Source: Hemerocallis citrina
Lineage: Eukaryota > Streptophyta > Magnoliopsida > Asparagales > Asphodelaceae
Assembly: GCA_017893485.1 (NCBI GenBank)
Contig: CM030365.1
Coordinates: 27,674,289 to 27,738,288, forward strand
Length of the DNA: 64,000 bases
Direction of reading: 5' to 3'
Shown here: positions 21,296-31,103 of the stretch, piece by piece
How positions within the stretch are numbered: the stretch's first letter is position 1
Layout: each line of letters opens with the position of its first letter
Notes under the pieces: generated by a model
Database searches by the model: none
What the model was told of the DNA's origin: nothing
What the model saw: the letters and a program-made list of their open reading frames with translations, nothing else
Position numbers and translations under genes: made by a program

Positions 21296-22121
21296 CATGT
21301 TCAACTCATACAAAGATTTCATTTTTTACTTCATAACATCAACTGAACTTCATATATTAATCATCTCAACAATCCATCTCATGGCAAAATAATAAATACA
21401 TACTATACACATCCATAGGTCCACAAATACATTTCTAGCATGTTACTATATCATCATGAGCAAAATTAACATATCAAGAGAGTTAGGGAGACGTCCACCT
21501 CATGAAGAATGTAAATACAAACACAATGAAAGTCCTTCTCCTTCCTAAGAAATTGCTCTCCTCTCCAAGCCTCCAAAGTTCACCAATGAGAAAACCAAAA
21601 GAAAAGAAAATCGAAACCCTACTCACCTATATATATGGTTGGGAAATTTTTTTTGAGTTTCATGGGATTTTATGCAAATAAGTCCCCTATAATCTCCTAC
21701 TTTACAAATTCAAATATTTAGAAAATCAATTAAGTTAGGATCCATATATAACTCAATCAATTTGGCTTCAAGGTCTTATCCACTAATCAAAAATTTTAAA
21801 TTTTAAATTTGAATTTCGGGCTCTTTTTATGGCCCAAAATGATTTCTTTCATAAAATTCATTTTGTCAATATAATTTCAAAAGTAGTCCTCTATATTAAA
21901 AAAAGTTAAAAATATATAAAAATACAAATAAGAACATTGTAATTAAATGAGAAGAAGTAATTTTTGACATGAAAAATTTAGAATTTTAATTTCACAATAT
22001 TTGCATGTGTTTGGCACGTGCAAAAACAGTAGTTTCATAAAATAGTCAAAATAGTAAAATACATCAATTTTACATTATTTTATAATTCAAAATAACTCAT
22101 TTTATTTTTCGAGGTGTTATA
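21296..22121 (-). mobile_element. Element D 3' LTR, proximal segment (right of insertion A)
   Basis: 21296-21300 is the right CATGT of A; then the LTR of D resumes. 21301-21740 is collinear with 62884-63327. The LTR start on the minus strand is at 22121 and reads TATAACACCTCG, so the expected TG has decayed to TA. A TATATATAG promoter-like word (minus) lies at about 21627-21638. No genes. Confidence 0.85.
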
Positions 22122-22403
22122 TTACTCTCTCCTTAGAAGAGTTCTGTTCTCAGAACTACTTTTAGTTGAGGAAAAAGAAACAAACAAAATACGGAACCTA
22201 CACAAACAGTTCTGGAAAATCACTCTTCATGTGGTCTTCCGATTCCTATGTAGCTTCCTCGAACAGTGATTCCTCCACAATACTTTGACCATCGATATAA
22301 CTTTATTCTGTAATTCTTTCTCCTAACGATCAAGGATTTCCACCGGTAGTTTCTTATAGGTCAAATTGAGCTGCAATCCTTTTGGTACATCTGGCAACAG
22401 ATG
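22122..22403 (-). pseudogene. Element D: polypurine tract and pol C-terminus (chromodomain)
   Basis: Minus strand, from high to low coordinates: PDVPKGLQL, LPVEILDR, a stop, then KVISMVKVLWRNH, a frame break and degraded WE-rich residues. This is the chromodomain region after integrase in Tekay-type chromoviruses. Next come GAACAGAACTCTTCTAAGGAGAGAGTAA, the pre-LTR word and polypurine tract ending at 22122, and the LTR. E cut the coding sequence just upstream. The partner piece resumes at 40000. Confidence 0.85.
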
Positions 22404-22408
22404 GTTCT
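22404..22408. other. Target-site duplication of element E (GTTCT, left copy)
   Basis: GTTCT directly before the 5' LTR of E is repeated at 39995-39999, directly after the 3' LTR. Both flanks are minus-strand pol of D. Confidence 0.92.
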
Positions 22409-25400
22409 TGTAACCCCTGTTTTCTCAAATCCGTATTTTCTGTGTATTTTTGAATTTTTATTTTTGTAAATTATTTTTCCGCTCTTAAGTTCTTTTTGTT
22501 AAAATTTGTTTTTGATCTTCTATTGAAATCTATTTCAATCGACAGTTTTATTTGTAAATCTTATTATTGTTATTAACACTTTGATTTCTATTATTATTAT
22601 TAGTACTATTATCGTTATTATCATTTTTATTATGGTCATTACTTTGATTCGTTACTAAAAAAAAAAAAAACCTAGTTCTATTTATAAATTATATTTGTTG
22701 TTATTTTAAATAAAGTCTATATTGTAAAGTAAATTACATTATTTTATAAATTATATTTTATTAGTTACTTTAAGTTTTCTTATTGGATTTTATAACCCAT
22801 TTCTCTATTTAAATACTCAAACCCATTTGCCTTATACCCAACCCAATACCCAACTGTTTTAAACCCACCTAAATACCCAGATCCATAACCCGTTAACATA
22901 TTCACCCGAAAACCCACATCAGCACCCGAAACCTAGCTCACCTATTCAGCCGTCACCTATTACTCTCCTAACCCTAAAATCTTAACCCATATATATTTAA
23001 CCCATCCACTATATGTTCATACCCACATCGTCTCCCCCCTGCATCTCACCTAGCCGCCTCTTCATCCCCTTCTCTCCCACTCTCGACCTCCATGCCCTAC
23101 TGCACCCCTCTCCCGATCCTTCTTCCCTCACCCGTGTGAACCCTTGCTCCCGACCTCTTGTGTCTCTTACCCGCTCACCCTCTGCTCAACTGCTGTAGCC
23201 CTTAGCCGCCCCTGCAACCCTGTCCACCGCCCTGCCGTCAACCCTCATCTCTCCCTATCTCCCGACCTACATCCCTCACCTCTCCCGTTCCCTCCCCCGC
23301 GTCGACTCCAGCAGCTGGCCAGTCGTCAGCCCTCTCGGTGCAGCACTCCCCCGACACCCATCACCCTCCGTTGCTCCCTTTGACGCGTGATAGCAAGACC
23401 GCAATCCCCTCCTCTAACGTTGCCATCATTCCCATGCTCGCTCACTCTCTCTCTTTTGGGTTGCGTGTGCACGGAGTTGCACGTGTGATTGTTGGTTCAT
23501 GGTAGTTTGCTTGTGGTTCTCGTAATTCGTGGGTTTTTGTTCGTGGGTTTTCGTTCGTGGTTCGTTGAGTTTGTTGACCGGAATCCGTTCCCGTTATTCT
23601 TACTTAGAGTCATTTTCCTCTTCGGTTAAGGCAAGTAACTTGTACTCAATTCCTTTGTATGATACAAGTCATAAATTCCGCTTGTAGTGTAGTTGGGTTC
23701 TAGGGAAAACTCGTATGTGTTGTATCTTGATGAGTATTGTCTCTATAGTGCTATTGACCATAGTTGTCTCACGACAAAAATTTGACATGAAACAACTTAG
23801 GTTTTGACCGTTCTTGATGTGATTATATTTGTGGGATAATGATGAGAAATCGTGTGTTTGTTTGGATCCATGTGATATACTTATTGTGGACATGCCATAT
23901 ACCCTATTTCATGATGTTCTGACATTTAGTAGACTCCATAACATGTTTGGTTGTGTTTGGGATGAGTTTCATATGTTGTATGATGATTTGTTGTTAAGAG
24001 GAAAATCTGTATTTTGTTAGTGATCAGTTTTGATTGCTATTTTAGACCATATTAAGTTCAGTATCTTAACTTCAGTGTTAAACATGATTTTTAGAGAAAT
24101 CCGTCTTCTTTCCAAACTCGCTGACCTTATCAATTTCGTTTTCGTATGTGTGAGATATGATCGTTTTACTACAGGGGTGTATTATATTTTCAGATTTCGT
24201 TTCTTGATGATTTCGATGAGTAAAATATTTTGATACTAGTGCTAAACATATTATTTTGATCTGAAATTTAGGTCAGTATTTATATACTTGATTAGGGTTT
24301 ACCCAGAATTTTGGTGGATTTATTTGATAAGATTTACATACTGTTTCATGCTTTCGAATAAAAACTATACTTCCTGGATTTTACTCGCTGTTCTGTAAAG
24401 AAGTATATTTTTACCCTAGTTTCTTTTACTGTATGAAAAATATTTATGAAATATGAAAGTTAGCTTATTTTGTCTATTTTCATCTTCCATTAGCGGATTT
24501 GGATTTCATTTCACGGTTTGCGAGATATTACTGTTTTCGTACTGCAGTGTTTACAATTCCAGATTTACAAAATAACTACATCTTGATGTTTTCTGATTTT
24601 ACTTGACTACTCTATTCATATTGGAAAATTATGAAACTTGGTTTTCTATTACTATATATATAGTGGAATACCCCAGATTTTTCATGGATTTATTTAATGA
24701 GTTTTCATGCTGTTTTTTTGTCCTTGAATACAATCTTCTGATTTCTGGCTGAACGTATTTTTTGGATTCAAATCAGTTTTGAGTTATATTATTGTGAAAT
24801 ACTGTATGACATGTATATCTTCGCTAGATTTGGCCGGGAGTCTATTTTCTAGACCTTTCGACGGATTCAGATTTTCATTTCTGTAACAACGAAATCTCAG
24901 TTTTACTATAGTATGGTCTTGCTGTCCTTAACTAGAAATTTTGTTATTTTATCCTTCTCTGTGTTATCTTATACCCATACTTGTTTGTATTGCAACTTGA
25001 ACTTATTACATGATCATACCATGATACACTTGGCCTGTTTGTGACACATACAAGCTTGTTTGACAGTAGTAATAATAAATAACCATGCGGGGTTAAGGGA
25101 AAGATCTAGTAGCGGACAATATAGGAGCCTGTTCTCGGAAGGAGACTTGTTTTTCCTGTGTGACATGTTACCGACCAAGTTACCGATCAAGTTAATTTCT
25201 GTTACCAATCAAGTTTACCGATCAAGTTAATTTCTGTTACCGACCAAGTTTACTGATCAAGTTACCGACCAAGTTACCGATCAAGTTACCGACAAAGTTA
25301 CTGATCAAGTTTACCGACAAAGTTCTGTGATTCTGTGATACTCGAGTACATGACCTATAGGATCCCCTACAAAATCTAAACGAAACTATTTGAATGTAGC

Positions 25401-26173
25401 AACCTATGTGATAAAAGCTGGGGCGCATGAAGTGCTACCTAGATAGTAATAATACAAAACTTGAACATGATCACTTGACACTCGATGCCTGATTACTTAT
25501 ACATGATACATGACACCTGATACTTGTTCCCTTGATACTTGATACTTGCTACTTGTACTTGATTCGTGACACTTGCTACTTGATGCTTGTTTATATGATA
25601 CTTGTTCACTTGACACTTGATACATGCTACTTGTTCTTGTTCACCTTACCAAGCTAGTATTCTATTTTGTTATCATACATATTGCATGTTATTAGTTAGT
25701 TTTTCACATGTACTTGTATCCTGCATTACAAGCGGCCCGTAAGTTGCATTAATGGGATTTTGTTTTCTTTTTCCTATCCCTGCAATTGTTAAATTGCAGA
25801 TTTTGGAGATCAGCTACCAGATGGGATAGGTGAGATGATATATTAGTGCTGGATTTACTATTATTAATTCTTGTTGCTTATTTTTTAACAATTGTATCTT
25901 GTACTTAGATTCATTTGTATTTGGGCAATGTGACCCAGGATATTTAACTTATTTAGATCTGGATTATTTGAGATTAATATATTTTGTTTCAAGTATTCTT
26001 GTTGGTATTTTAATTCATATGTGCATGCTTGGTTGACTCTTTTGCTTCCGACTCTGATTATTCTTGTAAAGTGTTATAAAGATTCCGAACAGCTTATGGA
26101 TGATGAAAATTATTCATTGGGCTTAGTCACGTATCCGTATTCCGTATTCTCTTTTGGGAAGCAGGGCGTGACA
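22409..26173 (+). mobile_element. 5' LTR of element E (3.77 kb)
   Basis: It starts TGTAACCCCTGTTTTCTC and ends GCAGGGCGTGACA. Early AT-rich DNA with TTATTATTATTAG-type runs leads to a TATA-like CATATATATTTAACCC (22988-23003). Next is a 450-bp GC- and C-rich leader-like block (23020-23460), then an AT-rich middle, a GTTACCGA(C/T)CAA minisatellite and an ACTTGATAC repeat (25167-25640), and a conserved GAAGTGCTACCTAGATAGTAATAA word (from about 25430). The frames at 23013-23383 are open only because of the C-rich composition and shift relative to the 3' copy. Confidence 0.92.
25167..25640 (+). repeat. 12-bp minisatellite and ACTTGATAC repeats in the E 5' LTR
   Basis: GTTACCGACCAA / GTTACCGATCAA units with TTAATTTCT spacers fill 25167-25325. 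From about 25468 to 25640, words such as ACTTGATACTTG, GCTACTTG and ACATGATAC recur. The 3' LTR has the same arrays with different copy order (38964-39146 and 39290-39463). Confidence 0.85.
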
Positions 26174-26183
26174 AGGTTTTCAG

Positions 26184-26195
26184 TGGTATTAGAGC
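26184..26195 (+). other. Primer-binding site of element E
   Basis: TGGTATTAGAGC, one change from the tRNA-Met complement, lies 10 nt after the LTR end. G has the same 10-nt spacing and the perfect word. Confidence 0.85.
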
Positions 26196-26335
26196 CCAAG
26201 TTTGGCTAATGTATTAGTTGCCTAATATATTAGATAAGCTTGGCTCGAACTAGGATCGGCTCAATATTTCACCAACAAAGCATACATAAATGAATTATTA
26301 TCTGGATGCTAATTGTTTTTGGTTTTGTGCAGACT

Positions 26336-26898
26336 ATGGCTCGTAGAGGTTGTACTTCTCATCCCCAGGAAGATCAGCCTGGGCTTGAGGCAGTTACTAA
26401 TGTGCTTGAATGGCTAATTCAAATGCAGCAGAACCACAGTGACTTGGTGTTGGCTGCTTTGAAAGCTGCTCGGGTTCTGCCTCCCGCTGTGCCTATGCCC
26501 GGGCCCCAACATGATCTTGTGATGGCCGCACTGGAAGCTACCCGGGCTCCAACTCCTGCAGTGCCTGCACAGGCAGCTCTCCCTCCTCGTCTGGGTACAA
26601 TTGCAGACTTCATGAGGCTGCACCCTGACAAATTCTCCGGCACTGAGACGCCACTAGATGCTGAGCAGTGGCTGATCCGGACAGAGAGTCTGCTACAAGC
26701 AGCTAGGATCGCTGATGCAGAACGTGTGGATGTGGTGAGCATCCAGCTGGTGGACCTTTCTCACATATGGTGGAGGGCTGAGTCCGAAAGGCTTGTGCGA
26801 TCTATTGCTTGGGCCACATTCACCAGGAGCTTCTTGGAAAAGTTCTTCCCTAGCAGCACTCGGGTTGAGATGGAGCAACAGTTCCTGCCCTGAAACAG
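26336..26898 (+). pseudogene. Element E gag, first part
   Basis: Gag forms the virus-like particle around element RNA. The ATG at 26336 (MARRGCTSH) follows TTTTGTGCAGACT exactly as in G, which supports the start. Recognisable motifs are MRLHPDKFSGTETPLDAEQW, LQAARIADAERVD, IWWRAESERL and TFTRSFLEKFFPSSTRVEM. These belong to the retrotransposon Gag family of plant chromoviruses. The frame is open for 186 codons to a stop at 26891-26893, which arises from a 1-nt deletion relative to G just before the AAACAG/AAGCAG exon end. Alanine/proline-rich spacers lie at residues 48-85. Confidence 0.85.
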
Positions 26899-26976
26899 GT
26901 TGGTCTTTGTTCTATTTTGGAATTTTTGTTACATATTGTTCATACAATGTTGTAACACTAGACTCTCTTGGAATAG
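26899..26976 (+). other. Putative intron 1 in element E gag (78 bp)
   Basis: CAG|GTTGGTCTTTG ... CTTGGAATAG|G: GT-AG ends, T-rich, and at the same gag position as the 98-bp putative intron of G (46176-46273). Both contain ATTTTTGTTACATATT-like and TATTGTAACAC-like words. Just after it E has lost about 28 codons that G keeps. Confidence 0.55.
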
Positions 26977-27428
26977 GGCTCGTAGGTTCACGCTGGGACT
27001 TGAGTGACATATTCGGGTGCAGCTTGTTTCCCTTCGCTTGCATACTTATGCTGAGGCTCTTAAGGCAGCCCGAGCTCAGGAGTAGGCTCGGAGCGGGTTG
27101 TCTCCTCAAACTATTCAGCACCCCGTTGCTACTGCTGTTAGGCCTACTGGTGGGCCGATTCGGAGGGCAGCCCCAGCCGCTTCGGCGAGGGCATTGCCCT
27201 ACTCACCTGCCACCTTGAGGAAGGATCAGACTTGCAACTATTGCCATAAGGTTGGGCACATACGGAAGGACTGCTGGGGAGCCAACCGTCTTTGCCTTGC
27301 ATGTGGAGCAAGCGATCACATGGTTCGGGACTGTCCGCAGAGAAGGATTACTGTACCTGCAGGAGGATCTGCTCCAGGAGAAGCACGAGGTCAAGCTTAC
27401 AACCTGATCCTCGGAGACGTAGCTACAA
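26977..27428 (+). pseudogene. Element E gag, second part with two CCHC zinc knuckles
   Basis: Nucleocapsid part of Gag. ARRFTLGLE, a stop, HIRVQL and LRLHTYAEALKAARAQE continue the gag domain. Then comes an open stretch (27098-27428) with two knuckles, CNYCHKVGHIRKDC and CLACGASDHMVRDC, each C-X2-C-X4-H-X4-C, separated by WGANRL. It ends GQAYNLILGDVATS near the point where G has a splice donor (E: ACAA|GTATTC at 27429). Two in-frame stops and an upstream frameshift make it inactive. Two tandem knuckles are shared with G; A has one. Confidence 0.85.
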
Positions 27429-27767
27429 GTATTCAGCAATAAAGTTGTTTTTGTTATTATTCTTTCTTTTTCTGTTCTTGCATTGGTTATTCTCTCTTGC
27501 ATCATTTATCCATTCTGCATCTTGCTTTTGCCTTCATTTATTGATTCATTAGTGAGTATCTTACTAGTTATTCTTCCCTATTCATTCTCTATTTGATTCC
27601 AGTTCTACCTACTCCTTATCTTGCTTTGTTATCTTGTGTTGTTTCTTTTCTTTTGATACTGTTTATTCTCTTGCATGCTTCCCATTTGACATCGTTGTTA
27701 TCCATTTTCTTTCTCATTCTAGTGTTGCCACTGTTTTGTTCCTTTTCCTTAGCCCTCTGTTTTGTTA
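27429..27767 (+). other. Pyrimidine-rich intron-like stretch of element E
   Basis: It begins GTATTC, as does intron 2 of G (46891). It then runs T/C-rich for ~340 bp (TTGTTTTTG, TCTTTCTTTTTC, TGTTGTTTC words) to the CCCTT target of H. E has no protease after it: beyond H the sequence goes straight to the pre-LTR tail. So pol was lost between this intron-like DNA and the 3' end. Open frames here code only for Leu/Phe/Ser-rich strings. Confidence 0.55.
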
Positions 27768-28336
27768 CCCTTTGTAATATCCTGATTCTTTATTTTTGAT
27801 TAAATAAAGAGTTTGTGAATTTTTACGTGTGTTGCACGTACTAATGCATGTGCATTTTTCTAGATAAATTATTTATTTTGTAGCATGAACAAATAATTTT
27901 CTATCTCTCTTTTTATTTTTGAAAGCCTAATTAAAATCTAAAGCGTAATTGTTTATTTTAAGCCCATCCTAATTATTATTATTATTTTATTTTTTTTGAT
28001 TAGCTCATCATGTTTTAGCCCACTAATTGAAAGCCCACTAGTTTATTTCTCTTTTATTTAACATGACTTGTAGTGTAAATCAACTTTGTAGACAATTAAT
28101 TAAATTATCATGTACAACTAGTAACTGGGGGTGCTACATTTGACACGTGCATGGCACTAGCACGTGTCTTGGGTGTGCATTGGGGTAGGCCGGATGGAGT
28201 CAAGAGAGAGTGGGAGAGTGGCTTAGTGGAGAGGTGGTTTGTGTTCATGGGTGGTTACTCCAACTCCCTAACTCATCCTAGCCCCTAATCTACAACTATC
28301 TAATTCAATCTTGGCCCTCCATTTCACCCAAAAATT

Positions 28337-28348
28337 AGTATAAATACC
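28337..28348 (+). promoter_or_regulatory. TATA box of LTR H
   Basis: AGTATAAATACC is followed by a C-run and, ~60 bp on, a purine-rich leader. The related LTR I has TATAAATACCC at the same relative place (minus strand, 51377-51387). Confidence 0.65.
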
Positions 28349-29294
28349 CCCCCTCCCCCCTTCTATGCATATAATAAACTAAAGTTTTGTAGAGAAAAGG
28401 AAGAAAGAAAACACTAAGTGAGTAAAAAGATTGGGAGAAAGTTAGAAAAAGATTGAGAGTGCTCTAGTTGTGTGTGTTCCATTTCTTGGAGGCCGGCCAT
28501 TCATCAAGGGATAGAGGGAGGCTCAGGTTTCACTAGACAAGGAGGAGAAGGTGATCGTGGTGGCTCAAACTTGGAGGAGAAGGACCGCTCGTGTGTTCAA
28601 GGAGATTCTAGGAGCTTTTGTAGTGTTTTTCTTCAAATAGGTGGGTGTTTTTCTCTACTTCTAATCTTAGACACCATGCTGGGGATTTTTGATTAATGAG
28701 AATGCTAAAGAAACTAATAAGATAACCATGGGTTGACTCTAAAAAGGACTTGGTAGACGATTGAGTAAATGCGTGATAAATTGCATGCTATTTGTTATAA
28801 ATCATGTTTATTGTAGCAGAATTGCCGTATTGCTATGAAAATGTGAAATTCGAACCATGTTAATTGTAGAATATGCTTGTGAATGATTAGTAGTTGAAAA
28901 TATGAAATTTGTGCATATTAAACTATTGTGACACTAATTGATGAATGAGACTATAACATTGAGTATTATGGAAATAAAAGAGGAAGGAAAGTAAGAATAA
29001 ATATTTCTAATGTAGTTGTAATGCAAAAATTTTGGTTTAGAGTTTGATAATTTGAGTTATTGAAATTGTAGGCATAAAACACAAATTGGAATGAGAAATT
29101 CATGTTTAAATGTCAAAAAAAATGTTTTTAAAACACTGGTTTGTTAATTAAACATAAACTTAGTATTCTGAAATTTTTATGGATTTATGTGAAAGTGAAA
29201 CTAAATTAAGAGCTTTTGAAAAATGAAGAAATTTTGATAAACAGAGAGTCGAAACAAACATATTTTTATCTACTCTCATATGAGTTAGACACTA

Positions 29295-29580
29295 TGGTCA
29301 TACTGGTTAGAGGGGGGCTCCATTTGCTCTCTACTATAGCTCGGCGGCACCTGTGTCTGTGGGTTCGAGTATCGGCAGAGGCTTTTATTTTCCAAAAATT
29401 CGATTTTTCATTAATCCCGAGATTGAGCTTAACCTTAATTATGCTCCCCTTTAGAGCAGTTGGGCACTGTGTCCCTTTTGGCTAGCGCGTGGGGGTTTGG
29501 TACGGTGACTGTTCACCATGAGGCTTGTGTGTGCAGGTTCGAAACAGGCTAAGGCCAATTTCATTTGGGAAAAATCTGAT
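29295..29580 (+). repeat. Two tRNA-promoter-like units in LTR H
   Basis: Unit one has ACTGGTTAGAGGGGGGCTCC (box-A-like, about 29298) and GTGGGTTCGAGTATC (box-B-like, about 29359), then TTTTCCAAAAATTCGATTTTTC. Unit two has TGGCTAGCGCGTGGGGG (about 29478) and CAGGTTCGAAACAGG (about 29535), then ATTTGGGAAAAATCTGATTTTT. The A-to-B spacing is 55-60 bp in both. This could be a tandem SINE-like insertion or chance. LTR I has a different repeat in the corresponding zone. Confidence 0.35.
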
Positions 29581-30742
29581 TTTTTTTTATATATACATTT
29601 GATTTTTTGAGTTTTAAAATGAAATAAAAATTGAGAAAAATGTTAGGAAATTTTCTGACTTCATAATTTTTTTTTTAAAATATGTGGATTTTTAAATGAG
29701 AAATAAGAGCAAAAATTAAGAGTGAAGAATTCATCTTAGATTTGATTCTTTTGAAATTCCAAAACAAACTAATGAATTTTTTTTATACATAGAAAGAATT
29801 GAAACGAGATTAATTGAGATTTTTCACTTATAATTATTGAGTAGAATTAAATGAGAAATTGGTTTAAGAATATGCAAGTTATGCGTGGAAATGTGTTGAA
29901 AAATAGAACTTGATGAAATGTAAAATTGTGTGAGCAAGTATGCTTTCTTCTATGAACATGAAAAGAGGACTTAGACTAGAATTTTAGCTAAGACCATACA
30001 TCGGCAAGGGTGAAAAGTATTGAAAAGAGAATTATGATATTTTGACCAAGTTTGGGTCGTTGATAATGATTGATGTTGGAAAGACTGATGTAGGAAAAAT
30101 GCTAGATTCTAGAATATTGACCTTCATTTATACATAAGGATTAGATACATAGTGAAGATGTGATGAACGTAAGAGAAAAACATGAGTATGAGGGCCATTG
30201 GATGGGCGGCGTGAGAGTATTCATAGGATGTCTCATGATGCGTCATGAATAGGGTGTGGATACTACTCCAGAGTACCATCCCAGTGGCGATGCTTATAGG
30301 GTGGTCTAATGACTACGGGTGCTGCCACGTCTATGGTAGGAGGTGAATTGACCACAGGATGCCTGCATGATGAGTCATCTGTCAGTGCGTGGGGTTCTCT
30401 CTAGGGTGCCTAGACGTGGGCTCGTAACTCATAGAACACCTAGGATACTTACTGTAGTTACCATTGTACATTAAGTCATGGCGAGGGATCGAACCCTACA
30501 AGATGAAGAATGGTTAAGGGCTTTCCCTCGGACCTATGTAGGATGGGCTGCATAGACTCTGAACAAGTGCGCATTAGTGTCATGTAAGGTAAACAGTTGC
30601 ATTAAGGACTAAGTGCACAGCACAACACGACATCAATAGGATAGTCCCTCTGTAGCTTTGACTGTGATCAAGTTTGTGGTTTGTTTAAGTATTGAAAATC
30701 GTTATACTGTTCGGCATAGTGAGGATAGCCGTGTATAATATT

Positions 30743-30765
30743 TCGTCGGTTGTAAGCAAATGACG
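30743..30765 (+). other. Conserved LTR hairpin, H copy
   Basis: CGTCGGTTG-TAAG-CAAATGACG forms a stem with one mismatch and one G-T pair, followed by TGCCCAC. Confidence 0.6.
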
Positions 30766-31020
30766 TGCCCACAGTTTTCTATGTAGGATAAAGTGTTTGG
30801 CAAGATTTAAGTATGCATACTGCTTAAAGATTGATTCAAATGTTGCATATTTTTATTCATGTAATTATTGTAAATTGCTTCCGCTATATAAGTGTAATGT
30901 AAATGTAACTCTGATATAACAAAAGTTTTTAATTCCTTGTAAAATTGTACGAAGAGAAGTGTAAAGATCCTGTGGAACTTCAAATTCAGTCTATTTTGGA
31001 ATTCGGGGTGTTACACCCTT

Positions 31021-31103
31021 CCCCAAGTTTTCCTTTGCCTTGTCCTTTGTACAACTTAAGCAAATTTCGAGGACGAAATTTTGTTGTAAGGTGGGATAGG
31101 ATT
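31021..31103 (+). other. 3' interior end and polypurine tract of element E
   Basis: CAAATTTCGAGGACGAAATT (about 31060-31079) is the usual word after pol in chromoviruses. It is followed by AAGGTGGGATAGGATT and the LTR start TGTAACCC at 31104. G has the eroded equivalent at 53640-53682. Confidence 0.8.

Larger units (their letters stand above)
27773..31015 (+). mobile_element. Solo LTR H (3.24 kb)
   Basis: It starts TGTAATATCCTGATTC and ends AATTCGGGGTGTTACA, flanked by CCCTT at 27768-27772 and 31016-31020. There is no interior, so it is a solo LTR left by LTR-LTR recombination. Same family as LTR I: the final 110 bp (to 31015) matches the reverse of 48885-48990. It contains TATAAATACCCCCCC (28339-28353), a purine-rich leader, two tRNA-promoter-like motifs (29300-29580), the B-box-like GCGAGGGATCGAACCCT (30481-30497) and the hairpin (30743-30765). 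Confidence 0.92.

Noticed and set aside
30481..30497. tRNA gene fragment (GGGATCGAACCC looks like a T-arm)
   Set aside because: No acceptor, D- or anticodon arm nearby, and the same word recurs at one fixed place in several LTR families.
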